A DNA stretch of 64,000 nt from Rouxiella sp. WC2420 (GTDB taxonomy: Bacteria; Pseudomonadota; Gammaproteobacteria; Enterobacterales; Enterobacteriaceae): positions 1 through 64,000 of the forward strand of contig NZ_CP165628.1 in NCBI RefSeq assembly GCF_041200025.1, in the 5' to 3' direction. Under the pieces are notes generated by a model, which was not told where the DNA came from, ran no database searches, and worked only from the letters and a program-made list of their open reading frames with translations. This document shows, one piece after another, positions 55,644-64,000 of the stretch. Within the stretch, counting starts at the first letter, position 1. Every line of letters starts with the position of its first letter. Position numbers and translations under genes: made by a program.

Positions 55644-57724
55644 TGAAACAAATAATAAAGTTCCTAAAAAATTGCCACGTAGGCGTACCCGTTTTATTAC
55701 TCAGCATTCTGGCGATGGTGATTTTGCCGCTATCACCGCTGGTGCTGGACATCCTGTTCACCTTCAACATTGTGCTTTCGGTGCTGGTGCTGCTGGTCAG
55801 CGTCAACAGCCGCCGCCCTCTTGATTTCGCTATCTTCCCGACAGTATTGCTGATCACCACCTTGATGCGACTCACGCTGAATGTAGCGTCTACTCGAGTT
55901 GTGTTGTTGCATGGCCACGAAGGCGTTGGTGCCGCGGGGCGAGTCATCGAAGCTTTCGGCCAGGTTGTGATCGGCGGCAATTTCGTGGTCGGATTCGTCG
56001 TTTTCGTGATTCTAATGATCATCAACTTTGTGGTGGTGACCAAGGGAGCTGAACGTATTTCCGAGGTCTCGGCACGTTTTACGCTTGATGCACTGCCGGG
56101 CAAGCAGATGGCAATTGACGCCGATATGAACGCCGGGCTTATCAATCAGGAGCAGGCCAGACTACGCCGAAAAGAAGTAAGCAGCGAAGCTGATTTTTAT
56201 GGCGCAATGGACGGGGCTTCGAAGTTTATTCGTGGCGATGCGGTAGCGGGGATCATGATCCTGTTAATCAACGTCATCGGCGGCATTTGTATTGGTATTT
56301 TTAAATACGATCTCGGTGCGGGCCAGGCGTTTCAGCAGTATGTGTTGCTAACAATCGGTGACGGACTGGTCTCGCAAATTCCTTCGCTTTTACTGGCCAC
56401 TGCGGCGGCAATTATCGTTACCCGAGTCAGCGACGGCGGGGACATGACGGATGAGATCAAGCATCAATTATTAGCGAAACCCACCGTGCTTTACACCGCC
56501 GCGCTGGTCATGTTTGTGCTGGCCATCGTGCCCGGCATGCCGCACCTGGTATTCTTATGCTTCACCGCACTGCTGGCGTTTGCGGCCTGGCGTCAGTCAA
56601 AAAAAGTAGCCCTGGCGCGGCCTGACGACGAGATTGAGGCCATTACCCAGTCGCTGTCTGCTGACAGTGCGCCGACGGTTGGCTGGGATTCAATCCCTGT
56701 CGTTGAGCCTATCGGGCTGAATCTCGGCTATAAGCTGGTGACTTTGCTCGATTCGCAGCAAGGCAGTCCTCTAACCCAGCGCATCCGCGGCGTTCGCCAG
56801 GTGATTTCTGAAACCTGCGGCGTACTGCTGCCCGAAATTCGTATTCGTGAAAATTTTCGACTGAAGCCGGCGCAATATTCGATATATATCAACGGGGTTC
56901 GCATTGGAGTAGGGGAAGTCCACGGCGATAGGCTGATGGCTATCCCGACCCCGGAGATGTACGGTGATATTGATGGGATTGTAGATATTGACCCGGCTTA
57001 TGGCATGGCGGTCACTTGGATAACGCCGGAAAACAAAGGCAAGGCGTTGGGGCTGGGTTATCAAGTCGTGGACTGTGCCAGCGTAGTGGCCACTCACGTC
57101 AATAAAATTGCCCGCCAGCGTTTGGCCGAGCTGTTTAATTATGACGACATTACCCTACTCGGCAATCGCCTTTCACAGCTTTCGCCGAGGTTGGCCGAAG
57201 ATCTCAACACTAGCCTGAATTTCAGCCAGCTGCTGCGAGTGTATCGCCAGCTGTTGCACGAGCAGGTGTCGCTGAAAGATATTGTCACTATTGCTTCAAC
57301 GTTGCTGGAAACCTCGGCGACATCCAAAGATCCCTTTATGCTGGTCGCCGATGTGCGCTATGCCCTGCGCCATGCAATTGTTAATAATATCAATGGGGAA
57401 AACGGCGAACTAGCGGTATATACCCTCGACAGCGCGTTGGAAAATATCCTGCTGGGGGCATTAAATCAGTCACTTCAAGCCTCGAAAGTGCCATTGGACG
57501 GTTTTCCGGTCGATCCCAATATCCTGACGCAGTTACAAAATAATATGCCTTTGCTGTATGAGCAGATGAAGGCGCTGGGCAAGCCGCCTGTATTGCTGGT
57601 AACACCACAGCTGCGGCCTTTGTTGTCGCGTTACGCCAGCCTTTTTGCCGCAGGACTGGCGGTGCTTTCCTATAATGAAGTCCCCGACACTACTTCACTG
57701 AGCGTGATGGGTACGCTGGCTTAA
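55640..57724 (+). CDS. lfhA: Export gate protein LfhA (FlhA-like)
   Basis: FlhA is the large export-gate protein that binds substrates and chaperones. The 694-residue product has eight or so N-terminal helices and the FHIPEP-type segment (LVSVNSRRPLDFAIFPTVLLITTLMRLTLNVASTRVVLL), the KGAERISEVSARFTLDALPGKQMAIDADMNAGLI loop, and a cytoplasmic C-domain. It is the last gene of the flagellar locus, followed after 106 bases by glyQ. It is intact, unlike the remnant locus in E. coli K-12. Confidence 0.97.
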   Translation: MMKQIIKFLKNCHVGVPVLLLSILAMVILPLSPLVLDILFTFNIVLSVLVLLVSVNSRRPLDFAIFPTVLLITTLMRLTLNVASTRVVLLHGHEGVGAAGRVIEAFGQVVIGGNFVVGFVVFVILMIINFVVVTKGAERISEVSARFTLDALPGKQMAIDADMNAGLINQEQARLRRKEVSSEADFYGAMDGASKFIRGDAVAGIMILLINVIGGICIGIFKYDLGAGQAFQQYVLLTIGDGLVSQIPSLLLATAAAIIVTRVSDGGDMTDEIKHQLLAKPTVLYTAALVMFVLAIVPGMPHLVFLCFTALLAFAAWRQSKKVALARPDDEIEAITQSLSADSAPTVGWDSIPVVEPIGLNLGYKLVTLLDSQQGSPLTQRIRGVRQVISETCGVLLPEIRIRENFRLKPAQYSIYINGVRIGVGEVHGDRLMAIPTPEMYGDIDGIVDIDPAYGMAVTWITPENKGKALGLGYQVVDCASVVATHVNKIARQRLAELFNYDDITLLGNRLSQLSPRLAEDLNTSLNFSQLLRVYRQLLHEQVSLKDIVTIASTLLETSATSKDPFMLVADVRYALRHAIVNNINGENGELAVYTLDSALENILLGALNQSLQASKVPLDGFPVDPNILTQLQNNMPLLYEQMKALGKPPVLLVTPQLRPLLSRYASLFAAGLAVLSYNEVPDTTSLSVMGTLA

Positions 57725-57780
57725 GCATTTTCAACAAATTGATTAACCGATCTGATGCTGATTATCTTCCGTGCAGCGGG

Positions 57781-57786
57781 TATACT
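57781..57786 (+). promoter_or_regulatory. Possible -10 element of glyQS
   Basis: TATACT lies 44 bases before the glyQ start in the short lfhA-glyQ gap. The -35 region is weak. It may serve as the native glyQ-glyS promoter. Confidence 0.35.
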
Positions 57787-57830
57787 GTCCGACTCTTTAT
57801 AAACTCACTTGTCTCGCGTGCGAAACCAAC

Positions 57831-58745
57831 ATGCAAAAGTTTGATACCAAGACCTTTCAGGGCCTGATCCTGACACTTCAGGATTACTGGGCACAACAGG
57901 GCTGTACTATCGTGCAGCCATTGGATATGGAAGTCGGCGCGGGAACTTCCCACCCGATGACCAGCCTGCGCGCGCTGGGTCCGGAGCCGTTTGCTGCCGC
58001 CTACGTTCAGCCTTCTCGTCGTCCTACCGATGGCCGTTACGGTGAAAACCCTAACCGCCTGCAGCACTATTATCAGTTCCAGGTGATGATCAAACCTTCG
58101 CCGGAAAACATTCAGGAGCTGTATCTTGGCTCGCTGAAAGAGCTGGGTCTGGATCCAACCGTTCACGATATCCGTTTCGTTGAAGATAACTGGGAAAACC
58201 CGACTCTGGGCGCCTGGGGTCTCGGCTGGGAAGTCTGGCTGAACGGCATGGAAGTGACCCAATTTACTTATTTCCAGCAGGTTGGCGGCCTTGAGTGTAA
58301 GCCGGTGACCGGCGAGATTACCTACGGTCTCGAGCGTCTGGCGATGTACATTCAGGGCGTAGACAGCGTTTATGATCTGACCTGGAGCGACGGCCCGCTG
58401 GGTAAAACTACCTACGGCGACGTATTCCATCAGAACGAAGTGGAGCAATCTACCTACAACTTCGAATACGCCGACGTGGATTTCCTGTTCCATAGTTTCG
58501 AACAGCACGAAAAAGAAGCACAGAAGCTGCTGGCGCTGGAAAAACCGCTGGCTCTGCCTGCTTACGAACGCATTTTGAAAGCGGCACATTGCTTCAACCT
58601 GCTGGACGCGCGTAAAGCGATTTCTGTGACTGAACGTCAGCGCTATATTCTGCGCATCCGTACCCTGACCAAAGGGGTGGCTGAAGCCTATTACGCTTCC
58701 CGCGAGGCGCTGGGCTTCCCGATGTGCAAAAAGAACGAGAAGTGA
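57831..58745 (+). CDS. glyQ: Glycyl-tRNA synthetase alpha subunit
   Basis: GlyQ is the catalytic subunit of the tetrameric (alpha2-beta2) glycyl-tRNA synthetase. From the ATG at 57831 the product has 304 residues. The start [20 protein letters not shown] and the end FPMCKKNEK match the E. coli protein, so the longer reading from 57771 is rejected. The class II motifs ([42 protein letters not shown]) are intact. Confidence 0.99.
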   Translation: MQKFDTKTFQGLILTLQDYWAQQGCTIVQPLDMEVGAGTSHPMTSLRALGPEPFAAAYVQPSRRPTDGRYGENPNRLQHYYQFQVMIKPSPENIQELYLGSLKELGLDPTVHDIRFVEDNWENPTLGAWGLGWEVWLNGMEVTQFTYFQQVGGLECKPVTGEITYGLERLAMYIQGVDSVYDLTWSDGPLGKTTYGDVFHQNEVEQSTYNFEYADVDFLFHSFEQHEKEAQKLLALEKPLALPAYERILKAAHCFNLLDARKAISVTERQRYILRIRTLTKGVAEAYYASREALGFPMCKKNEK

Positions 58746-58754
58746 GAAACAGTG

Positions 58755-60824
58755 ATGACTGAAAAAACATTTCTGGTGGAAATCGGCACGGAAGAGCTGC
58801 CACCAAAGGCGCTACGTAGCCTTGCCGAATCTTTTGCCGCCAATCTGACCGCCGAGCTGGTTGCTGCCAATCTGGCACACGGCAAGGTGGAATGGTTCGC
58901 TGCTCCGCGTCGTCTGGCGGTTAAAGTTTCCAATCTCAGCGCGGCGCAGGCCGATCGCGAAGTTGAAAAACGTGGACCGGCGATTGCTCAGGCGTTTGAC
59001 GCCGAGGGCAAAGCGACCAAGGCGGCTGAAGGTTGGGCGCGCGGTTGCGGGATCACCGTTGATCAAGCCGATCGTCTGGTTGGCGATAAAGGCGAGTGGC
59101 TGGTGTACCGCGCACACGTTAAAGGTGAGAGCGCGCAGGCGCTGCTGCCTGCAATGATTGCGACCTCACTGCAAAAACTGCCTATTCCAAAACTGATGCG
59201 CTGGGGCGACTCCGACGTGCAGTTTGTGCGTCCGGTTCACACCGTGACCATCCTGCTGGGCGATGAACTGATCCCCGGCACCATTCTGGGCATCGACTCT
59301 GCGCGCACTATTCGCGGCCATCGTTTTATGGGCGAGCCGGAATTCACTATTGATAACGCCGACCAGTATCCGCAAATTCTGGCCGAGCGCGGTAAAGTGA
59401 TCGCCGATTACGAGCAGCGTAAAGCCACAATCAAGCAGGGCGCAGAGAAAGCGGCCGCCGAGATTGGCGGTATTGCTGACTTGAGCGAAAGCCTGCTGGA
59501 AGAAGTGACCTCGCTGGTTGAATGGCCGGTGGTATTGACGGCGAAGTTCGAAGAGAAATTCCTGGCGGTTCCAGCGGAAGCGCTGGTTTACACCATGAAG
59601 GGTGACCAGAAGTATTTCCCGGTATACGACGCCGCGGGCAAGCTGCTGCCTAACTTTATCTTCGTTGCCAACGTAGATTCAAAAGACCCGCAGCAGATCA
59701 TCTCGGGTAATGAGAAGGTGGTACGTCCACGCCTGGCCGATGCTGAGTTCTTCTTTAATACCGACCGCAAAAAGCGTCTTGAAGACAACTTGCCGCGCCT
59801 TGAAACCGTGCTGTTCCAGAAGCAGCTGGGTACTCTGCGCGACAAAACTGACCGTATTCAGGCTTTGACCGGTTGGATCGCCGACAAAATCGGTGCCAAC
59901 GTCGAAAACGCCAAACGTGCCGGTCTGCTGTCAAAATGTGATCTGATGACCAATATGGTCTTCGAGTTCACCGACACGCAGGGCGTGATGGGCATGCACT
60001 ATGCGCGTCACGACGGCGAAGCTGAAGAAGTTGCTGTTGCGTTGAACGAACAGTATCAGCCGCGCTTTGCCGGCGATCAGCTGCCAGAATCGCTGGTGGC
60101 CTGTGCCTTGGCAATCGCCGACAAGATGGACACCCTGGCCGGTATCTTCGGCATCGGTCAGCATCCAAAAGGCGACAAAGACCCGTTTGCGCTACGTCGT
60201 GCTGCGCTGGGCGTGCTGCGCATCATCGTAGAGAAGAACCTGCCGCTGGATCTGCAAACCCTGACTGAAGAAGCTGTGCGTTTGTACGGCGACAAGCTGA
60301 CCAACGAAAAAGTGGTCGATGATGTGGTTGATTTCATGCTCGGTCGTTTCCGCGCCTGGTATCAGGAAGAAGGCCACGCGGTTGACACTATTCAGGCGGT
60401 GCTGGCGCGTCGTCCGACCAAGCCGGCCGATTTCGACGCTCGCGTTAAAGCCGTGACCTACTTCCGAACTCTGGATGAAGCCGCTACGCTTGCTGCCGCA
60501 AACAAGCGCGTATCCAACATTCTGGCTAAGTCTACAGAGGCACTGTATGACCAGGTTCATGCATCGGTATTGAAAGAAGCAGCTGAAGTTAAGCTGGCAA
60601 CTCATCTGGTGGTGCTGCGCGACAAGTTGGAGCCGCTGTTCGCTGCCGGCCAGTATCAGGAAGCGCTGGTTGAATTGGCTGCTCTGCGCGAGCCGGTTGA
60701 CGCCTTCTTCGATGGTGTGATGGTGATGGCCGAAGACGAGGCTGTGCGTATCAATCGCCTGACGCTGCTAAGCAAGCTGCGCGAGTTGTTCCTGCAAGTC
60801 GCGGATATTTCAGTCTTGCAGTAA
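58755..60824 (+). CDS. glyS: Glycyl-tRNA synthetase beta subunit
   Basis: GlyS is the tRNA-binding subunit of the tetrameric enzyme. The 689-residue product (same length as E. coli) begins [20 protein letters not shown], preceded by GAGAA. It contains the HD-type region ([13 protein letters not shown]) and a C-terminal anticodon-binding-like helical domain. It starts 9 bases after glyQ and is translated with it. A GTG three bases upstream is not needed. Confidence 0.99.
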   Translation: MTEKTFLVEIGTEELPPKALRSLAESFAANLTAELVAANLAHGKVEWFAAPRRLAVKVSNLSAAQADREVEKRGPAIAQAFDAEGKATKAAEGWARGCGITVDQADRLVGDKGEWLVYRAHVKGESAQALLPAMIATSLQKLPIPKLMRWGDSDVQFVRPVHTVTILLGDELIPGTILGIDSARTIRGHRFMGEPEFTIDNADQYPQILAERGKVIADYEQRKATIKQGAEKAAAEIGGIADLSESLLEEVTSLVEWPVVLTAKFEEKFLAVPAEALVYTMKGDQKYFPVYDAAGKLLPNFIFVANVDSKDPQQIISGNEKVVRPRLADAEFFFNTDRKKRLEDNLPRLETVLFQKQLGTLRDKTDRIQALTGWIADKIGANVENAKRAGLLSKCDLMTNMVFEFTDTQGVMGMHYARHDGEAEEVAVALNEQYQPRFAGDQLPESLVACALAIADKMDTLAGIFGIGQHPKGDKDPFALRRAALGVLRIIVEKNLPLDLQTLTEEAVRLYGDKLTNEKVVDDVVDFMLGRFRAWYQEEGHAVDTIQAVLARRPTKPADFDARVKAVTYFRTLDEAATLAAANKRVSNILAKSTEALYDQVHASVLKEAAEVKLATHLVVLRDKLEPLFAAGQYQEALVELAALREPVDAFFDGVMVMAEDEAVRINRLTLLSKLRELFLQVADISVLQ

Positions 60825-60867
60825 TCGTGTGCGGAAGTCGCATAGCTGAATGTTGAATAAATAAGTG

Positions 60868-60905
60868 AAAACCGGTTCCGGCCCCGCGCCCGAGCCGGTT
60901 TTTTT
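60868..60905 (+). terminator. Rho-independent terminator of glyQS
   Basis: AAAACCGG (60868-60875) pairs with CCGGTTTT (60895-60902) and is followed by a T tract. It lies about 44 bases after the glyS stop. Confidence 0.88.
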
Positions 60906-61264
60906 CACGGTAAAGTAATCCACGCAGTTCCAATATAATGTTTTCTAAACAAGAGTTATAAAAAATATAAACCTGCTGATGTAAGTAAAATATATCCTCT
61001 GGCTTAAAATTTGTTTTTATTTCTCCCGTATAAGTCAGTAGTTCGGCAATAACTTTGAACAGGAAAACGATGTAAAAGAAGTTTGGCGTATATCATGGTT
61101 TCTTTAATTTTTTCATTCATTTAGCCGTACGGATTTCTATCACTTCTGCAGATAAAGTTATTTATGATATTCGTTTGGCATATAAGAGCTGCGGCACTTA
61201 TTGATGGCCTTATTTCCTGCTAACATTAAATTGAATATTCATATTTTATAACCAGGAACGCCTT
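60906..61264. other. AT-rich 359-base spacer before the gamma-lyase-family gene
   Basis: No gene, repeat or clear operator is seen. It should hold the promoter of the downstream PLP enzyme, but no -10/-35 pair is convincing. The CAGGA at 61251-61255 serves as ribosome site. Confidence 0.5.
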
Positions 61265-62455
61265 ATGATAAAGCCAGTCAATCATTCCTCTCTCGGCATG
61301 CGTACTCTCGCGGTGCACGGTGGTCAGCGGCCTGACGCGCAGAGCGGAGCGATAACCACACCGATTACGGCGACGTCTTCCTTCTCTTACGGCGATTTCG
61401 ACAGCGGCGCTCGTCGATTCAGCGGCGAAGATCCGGGTTATATGTATAGCCGCTTTGGCAATCCAACAGTGACGGCGTTTGAAGAAAGAATGGCGGTGCT
61501 GGAAAATGCGGAATCAGCCGTAGCCTGCGCCAGCGGAATGGCAGCGGTTAGCGCTACGCTGTTTGCGTTGCTGAAAACCGGTGATGAAATTATTCATATC
61601 GGCGCGCTTTATGGCGGCACGGAAGGCGTGATCCGCAATCTGCTGCCGCGCTACGGCATCAAACCGGTTTTTGTTGCCGATCTCGAATCGCTGAATGATG
61701 CGTTCACCGCAAACACCAAAATGGTGTTTGTAGAAACGCCAGCTAATCCGGTGATGGGTATAATTTCGCTGCAGGAAGTGGCCAGACTGTCGCGTGAAGC
61801 TGGAGCAGTTAGCGTGGTTGATAACACCTTCGCGACCCCTTATCTGACCCGTCCGCTGGAACTGGGCATCGACGTAGTGCTGCACTCGGCGACCAAATAT
61901 ATCAGCGGTCACGGCGATGCAACCGGTGGTGTGGTCGCCGGGCGTCGTGAGCTGATCGACCCAATTCGTACCCTTTGTCTCAAGCAGTTTGGCGGCTGCC
62001 TTAGTCCATTCGAGGCGGCGCTGATGACTCGTGGGTTAAAAACGCTGCCACTGCGCGTCGAAGCCAGCTCCAACAGTGCTCAAAAAATTGCCGAATACCT
62101 TGACGAGCATCCGGCGATTGCGGCGGTGTTTTATCCGGGTTTGGTCACTCACGCGGGTCATGAAGTAGCACGCCAGCAAATGAGGCTGTTCGGTGGGATT
62201 ATGGCGGTGGAACTGAAAGGTGGCAAAGCAGCGGCGCGTCACTTCCTTGATCATCTGAATCTGGTGACTCAGGCGGTTTCGCTCGGTGACACCGATTCGC
62301 TGGCCTGCCATCCGGCGACTACCACTCACAGCGCAGTTTCGGAAAAAATCCGTCTGGAAAGCGGTATTACCGATGGACTAGTGAGGATCAGTATCGGCAT
62401 CGAAGATACTGAAGACCTGATTGCCGACTTCAAACAGGCGCTGGAAGGGCTCTAA
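61265..62455 (+). CDS. PLP-dependent Cys/Met metabolism enzyme (gamma-lyase / gamma-synthase family)
   Basis: The 396-residue product belongs to the Cys/Met metabolism PLP family. The Schiff-base lysine is K211 in LHSATKYISGHGD; the PLP phosphate contact is in ASGMAA. The active-site tyrosine is Tyr116 in LYGGTEGV. Methionine gamma-lyases have Cys two residues after this tyrosine, whereas here Gly118 takes that place, so a methionine gamma-lyase role is not secure. Cystathionine gamma-lyase or O-succinylhomoserine sulfhydrylase activity are alternatives. It converges with the GlxA regulator gene with 4 bases of overlap. Confidence 0.8.
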   Translation: MIKPVNHSSLGMRTLAVHGGQRPDAQSGAITTPITATSSFSYGDFDSGARRFSGEDPGYMYSRFGNPTVTAFEERMAVLENAESAVACASGMAAVSATLFALLKTGDEIIHIGALYGGTEGVIRNLLPRYGIKPVFVADLESLNDAFTANTKMVFVETPANPVMGIISLQEVARLSREAGAVSVVDNTFATPYLTRPLELGIDVVLHSATKYISGHGDATGGVVAGRRELIDPIRTLCLKQFGGCLSPFEAALMTRGLKTLPLRVEASSNSAQKIAEYLDEHPAIAAVFYPGLVTHAGHEVARQQMRLFGGIMAVELKGGKAAARHFLDHLNLVTQAVSLGDTDSLACHPATTTHSAVSEKIRLESGITDGLVRISIGIEDTEDLIADFKQALEGL

Positions 62456-63402
62456 CTTCCTTGCTGCGCCAGCCGTCGTATCCCCTGCGGCGGCTGACCC
62501 GTCAGGCGAATAAAGGCGCGGCGCATTCGTTCCGGATCGATAAATCCGACCTGCCGCGCAATAGTTTCCAATGTGCCGTGGCCGCTTTCTATACGTTCTC
62601 GCGCCGCTTCAACACGCAGCTGCTCAATAATCTTGGCCGGTGTCTGACCTGTTTCGCTGCGAAAAAGCCGCCCAAACTGGCGTAGGCTTAGGCAGGCGGC
62701 GTCGGCAAGATCACTGACCGACAACGGCTGAGCCAGATGCTCGCGGGCATAGCTCAAAGCAAGGCGGATGCGGTCAGACGCGGGGTCCAATTCTTGCAGC
62801 ACGGAAAACTGTGACTGACCACCGGCGCGGCGTTGATAAACCACTAATTGCCTCGCAGTTCTGGCGGCAACCTCTGCGCCATGATCTATCTCAATCATCG
62901 CCAGCGCCAAATCGATCCCTGCGGTTATGCCTGCCGAAGTCCAAAGCCGGCCCTGCTGTATGAAAATCTTATCCTGATCGACCTTGATGGCCGGAAAAAT
63001 CTGCTGCAAACGCTGTGCCTTAGACCAATGAGTCGTAGCACGCTTGTGGTCGAGCAGGCCGGTAGCGGCAAGAATAAATGCCCCCGAGCAGACGCTGGTG
63101 ACTCGCCGCCCCAGACTGTGCTGATAACGCAGGAAATCCAGCAACGGTTCACTGCTCATCGCCTCGGCAATACCGCGGCCACCGGAAATAACAATCGTGT
63201 CGTAGTCGTGACTATTGTCGAGCGGCCGAGTCATCACCTCAACGCCCGGCGTGCTGGAAATTAATCCTCCGTTCACTGACAAAGTGTGGCACTGATAAAG
63301 CGGCGTGGGCAAATCCCGCGACACGGTATCAAAGGCGGTCAGCGGCCCGGCAAAATCCAGTAAGTTGAAATCCGGGAAGACGATAAATCCAAGCTGCTTC
63401 AT
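62452..63402 (-). CDS. GlxA family regulator (DJ-1/PfpI domain plus AraC HTH)
   Basis: The 316-residue product has an N-terminal DJ-1/PfpI-like amidase fold (residues about 5-170) with the nucleophile-elbow cysteine in VTSVCSGAFILAATG, and a C-terminal AraC-type double HTH (LADAACLSLRQFGRLFRSETGQTP, ARQVGFIDPERMRRAFIRLTG). Regulators of this type sense small metabolites. From the ATG at 63402 there is AGGG with an 8-base spacer; a GTG at 63411 is the alternative. It is divergent from a DJ-1/PfpI enzyme gene, which is a common pairing. Confidence 0.88.
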   Translation of the reverse strand: MKQLGFIVFPDFNLLDFAGPLTAFDTVSRDLPTPLYQCHTLSVNGGLISSTPGVEVMTRPLDNSHDYDTIVISGGRGIAEAMSSEPLLDFLRYQHSLGRRVTSVCSGAFILAATGLLDHKRATTHWSKAQRLQQIFPAIKVDQDKIFIQQGRLWTSAGITAGIDLALAMIEIDHGAEVAARTARQLVVYQRRAGGQSQFSVLQELDPASDRIRLALSYAREHLAQPLSVSDLADAACLSLRQFGRLFRSETGQTPAKIIEQLRVEAARERIESGHGTLETIARQVGFIDPERMRRAFIRLTGQPPQGIRRLAQQGS

Positions 63403-63507
63403 AACGGGCACCCTAATAATGTGGCGTGATATGAGGGAAATATGACCTTTGCGTCAACTTTAATGCAGTTATTCTGAAGATAACACCCTAACTTGCAGGA
63501 GTTTGTG

Positions 63508-64000
63508 ATGAATAAACCATTAACTATCGTTTTTCCGCTTTATCCCGGCGTAACTCAGCTCGATTTTACTGGCCCATGGCAGGTTCTTGCGCGACTCTCG
63601 AATGCGCGACTGATAGCGGCCTCGTTGCATGGCGAAAGTGTTGAATCGGAAGGGCTGCATTTTGCCGAGCTGGCGTCGCTTGATGAAATTGTAGATTGCG
63701 ACGTGCTGTGTGTTCCTGGCGGCGGTGGCTGTACCGATGCAATGCAAAACACGGATTTTATCGCGCAAATTCAAAGGATGGCGAGCAAAGCAACTTATAT
63801 CACTTCCGTTTGTACCGGTTCGTTAATTCTTGCCGCTGCCGGATTGCTGCAAGGAAAACGTTCCGCCTGTCATTGGATGTATCTCGATACTTTGGCGTGG
63901 TTTGGGGCGATCCCGGTATCAGAACGGGTGGTGCGCGACGGCAAGTTTATCAGCGGCGGCGGCGTGACGGCGGGGATTGATTTTGCTTTAACGTTGGTCG
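63508..64000 (+). CDS. DJ-1/PfpI family protein, isonitrile hydratase-like (partial)
   Basis: The reading frame from the ATG at 63508 stays open to the window end, giving 164 residues without a stop, so the gene is truncated by the window. It begins MNKPLTIVFPLYPGVTQLDF and has the cysteine elbow in SVCTGSLILAAAGLL, as in DJ-1/PfpI proteins of the InhA type. CAGGAG precedes the start. It is divergent from the GlxA regulator, which probably controls it. Confidence 0.85.
   Translation, partial: MNKPLTIVFPLYPGVTQLDFTGPWQVLARLSNARLIAASLHGESVESEGLHFAELASLDEIVDCDVLCVPGGGGCTDAMQNTDFIAQIQRMASKATYITSVCTGSLILAAAGLLQGKRSACHWMYLDTLAWFGAIPVSERVVRDGKFISGGGVTAGIDFALTLV

Noticed and set aside
57771-57830. 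Longer glyQ start
   Set aside because: The extension is not in the family; MQKFDTKTF at 57831 is the normal start.

Overview
The window reads as a chromosomal segment of a gammaproteobacterium of the order Enterobacterales. DnaA, GyrB, GlyQ and GlyS match the Escherichia coli proteins almost residue for residue, and gene order follows E. coli in blocks: dnaA-dnaN-recF-gyrB-yidA, then yidR-yidQ-ibpA-ibpB, then avtA, ghrB, yiaD, yiaC-tag, then glyQ-glyS. The sequence looks more like the Yersiniaceae side of the order (Rahnella, Ewingella, Rouxiella) than E. coli, but that placement is an impression only. Base 1 is the GTG start codon of dnaA.

Region 1 (1-13186) is replication and housekeeping: dnaA, dnaN, recF, gyrB, yidA, yidR, yidQ and the heat-shock pair ibpA-ibpB with a sigma-32-like promoter and a probable RNA-thermometer leader. 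Two things break the normal pattern. A 170-base spacer separates dnaN from recF. A 1004-codon AT-rich gene lies between gyrB and yidA, and the C-terminus of its product carries the R / S-x-S / E-x-E signature of ADP-ribosyltransferase toxins.

Region 2 (13183-22864) is metabolic. avtA is followed by a probable 2-ketogluconate unit: a PtxS-type LacI repressor, a KguE-like epimerase, a KguT-like transporter and the reductase ghrB, with a PtxS-like operator upstream of the epimerase. No 2-ketogluconate kinase gene is present. Then come yiaD, yiaC, tag and an MFS transporter whose start is preceded by a very good sigma-54 promoter.

Region 3 (23012-57724, about 34.7 kb) is an apparently complete lateral (Flag-2 type) flagellar system. 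It contains the export gate and switch (lfiM-N-P-Q-R, lfhB-A), the sigma-54 activator lafK, basal body and export ATPase (lfiE-F-G-H-I-J), rod, ring and hook genes (lfgA-L), lfgM-N, the hook-associated protein lafW, flagellin lafA, cap and chaperones lafB-C-D, hook-length protein lafE, lafF, sigma factor lafS and motor lafT-U. All are open and uninterrupted. A modification cassette sits between lfiJ and the lfg genes: a two-domain glycosyltransferase and a FliB/LafV-like lysine methylase. Matching sigma-54 promoters lie upstream of lfgB and lafB, and a sigma-28-like one upstream of lfgM. This fits a cascade in which LafK with RpoN switches on structural genes, LfgM holds LafS, and LafS serves late genes. 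No chemotaxis gene is in the locus, and FliM lacks the usual CheY-binding N-terminus.

Region 4 (57831-64000) returns to the core genome: glyQ-glyS with a terminator, a cystathionine/methionine gamma-lyase family enzyme, a GlxA-type regulator, and a divergent DJ-1/PfpI protein cut by the window end.
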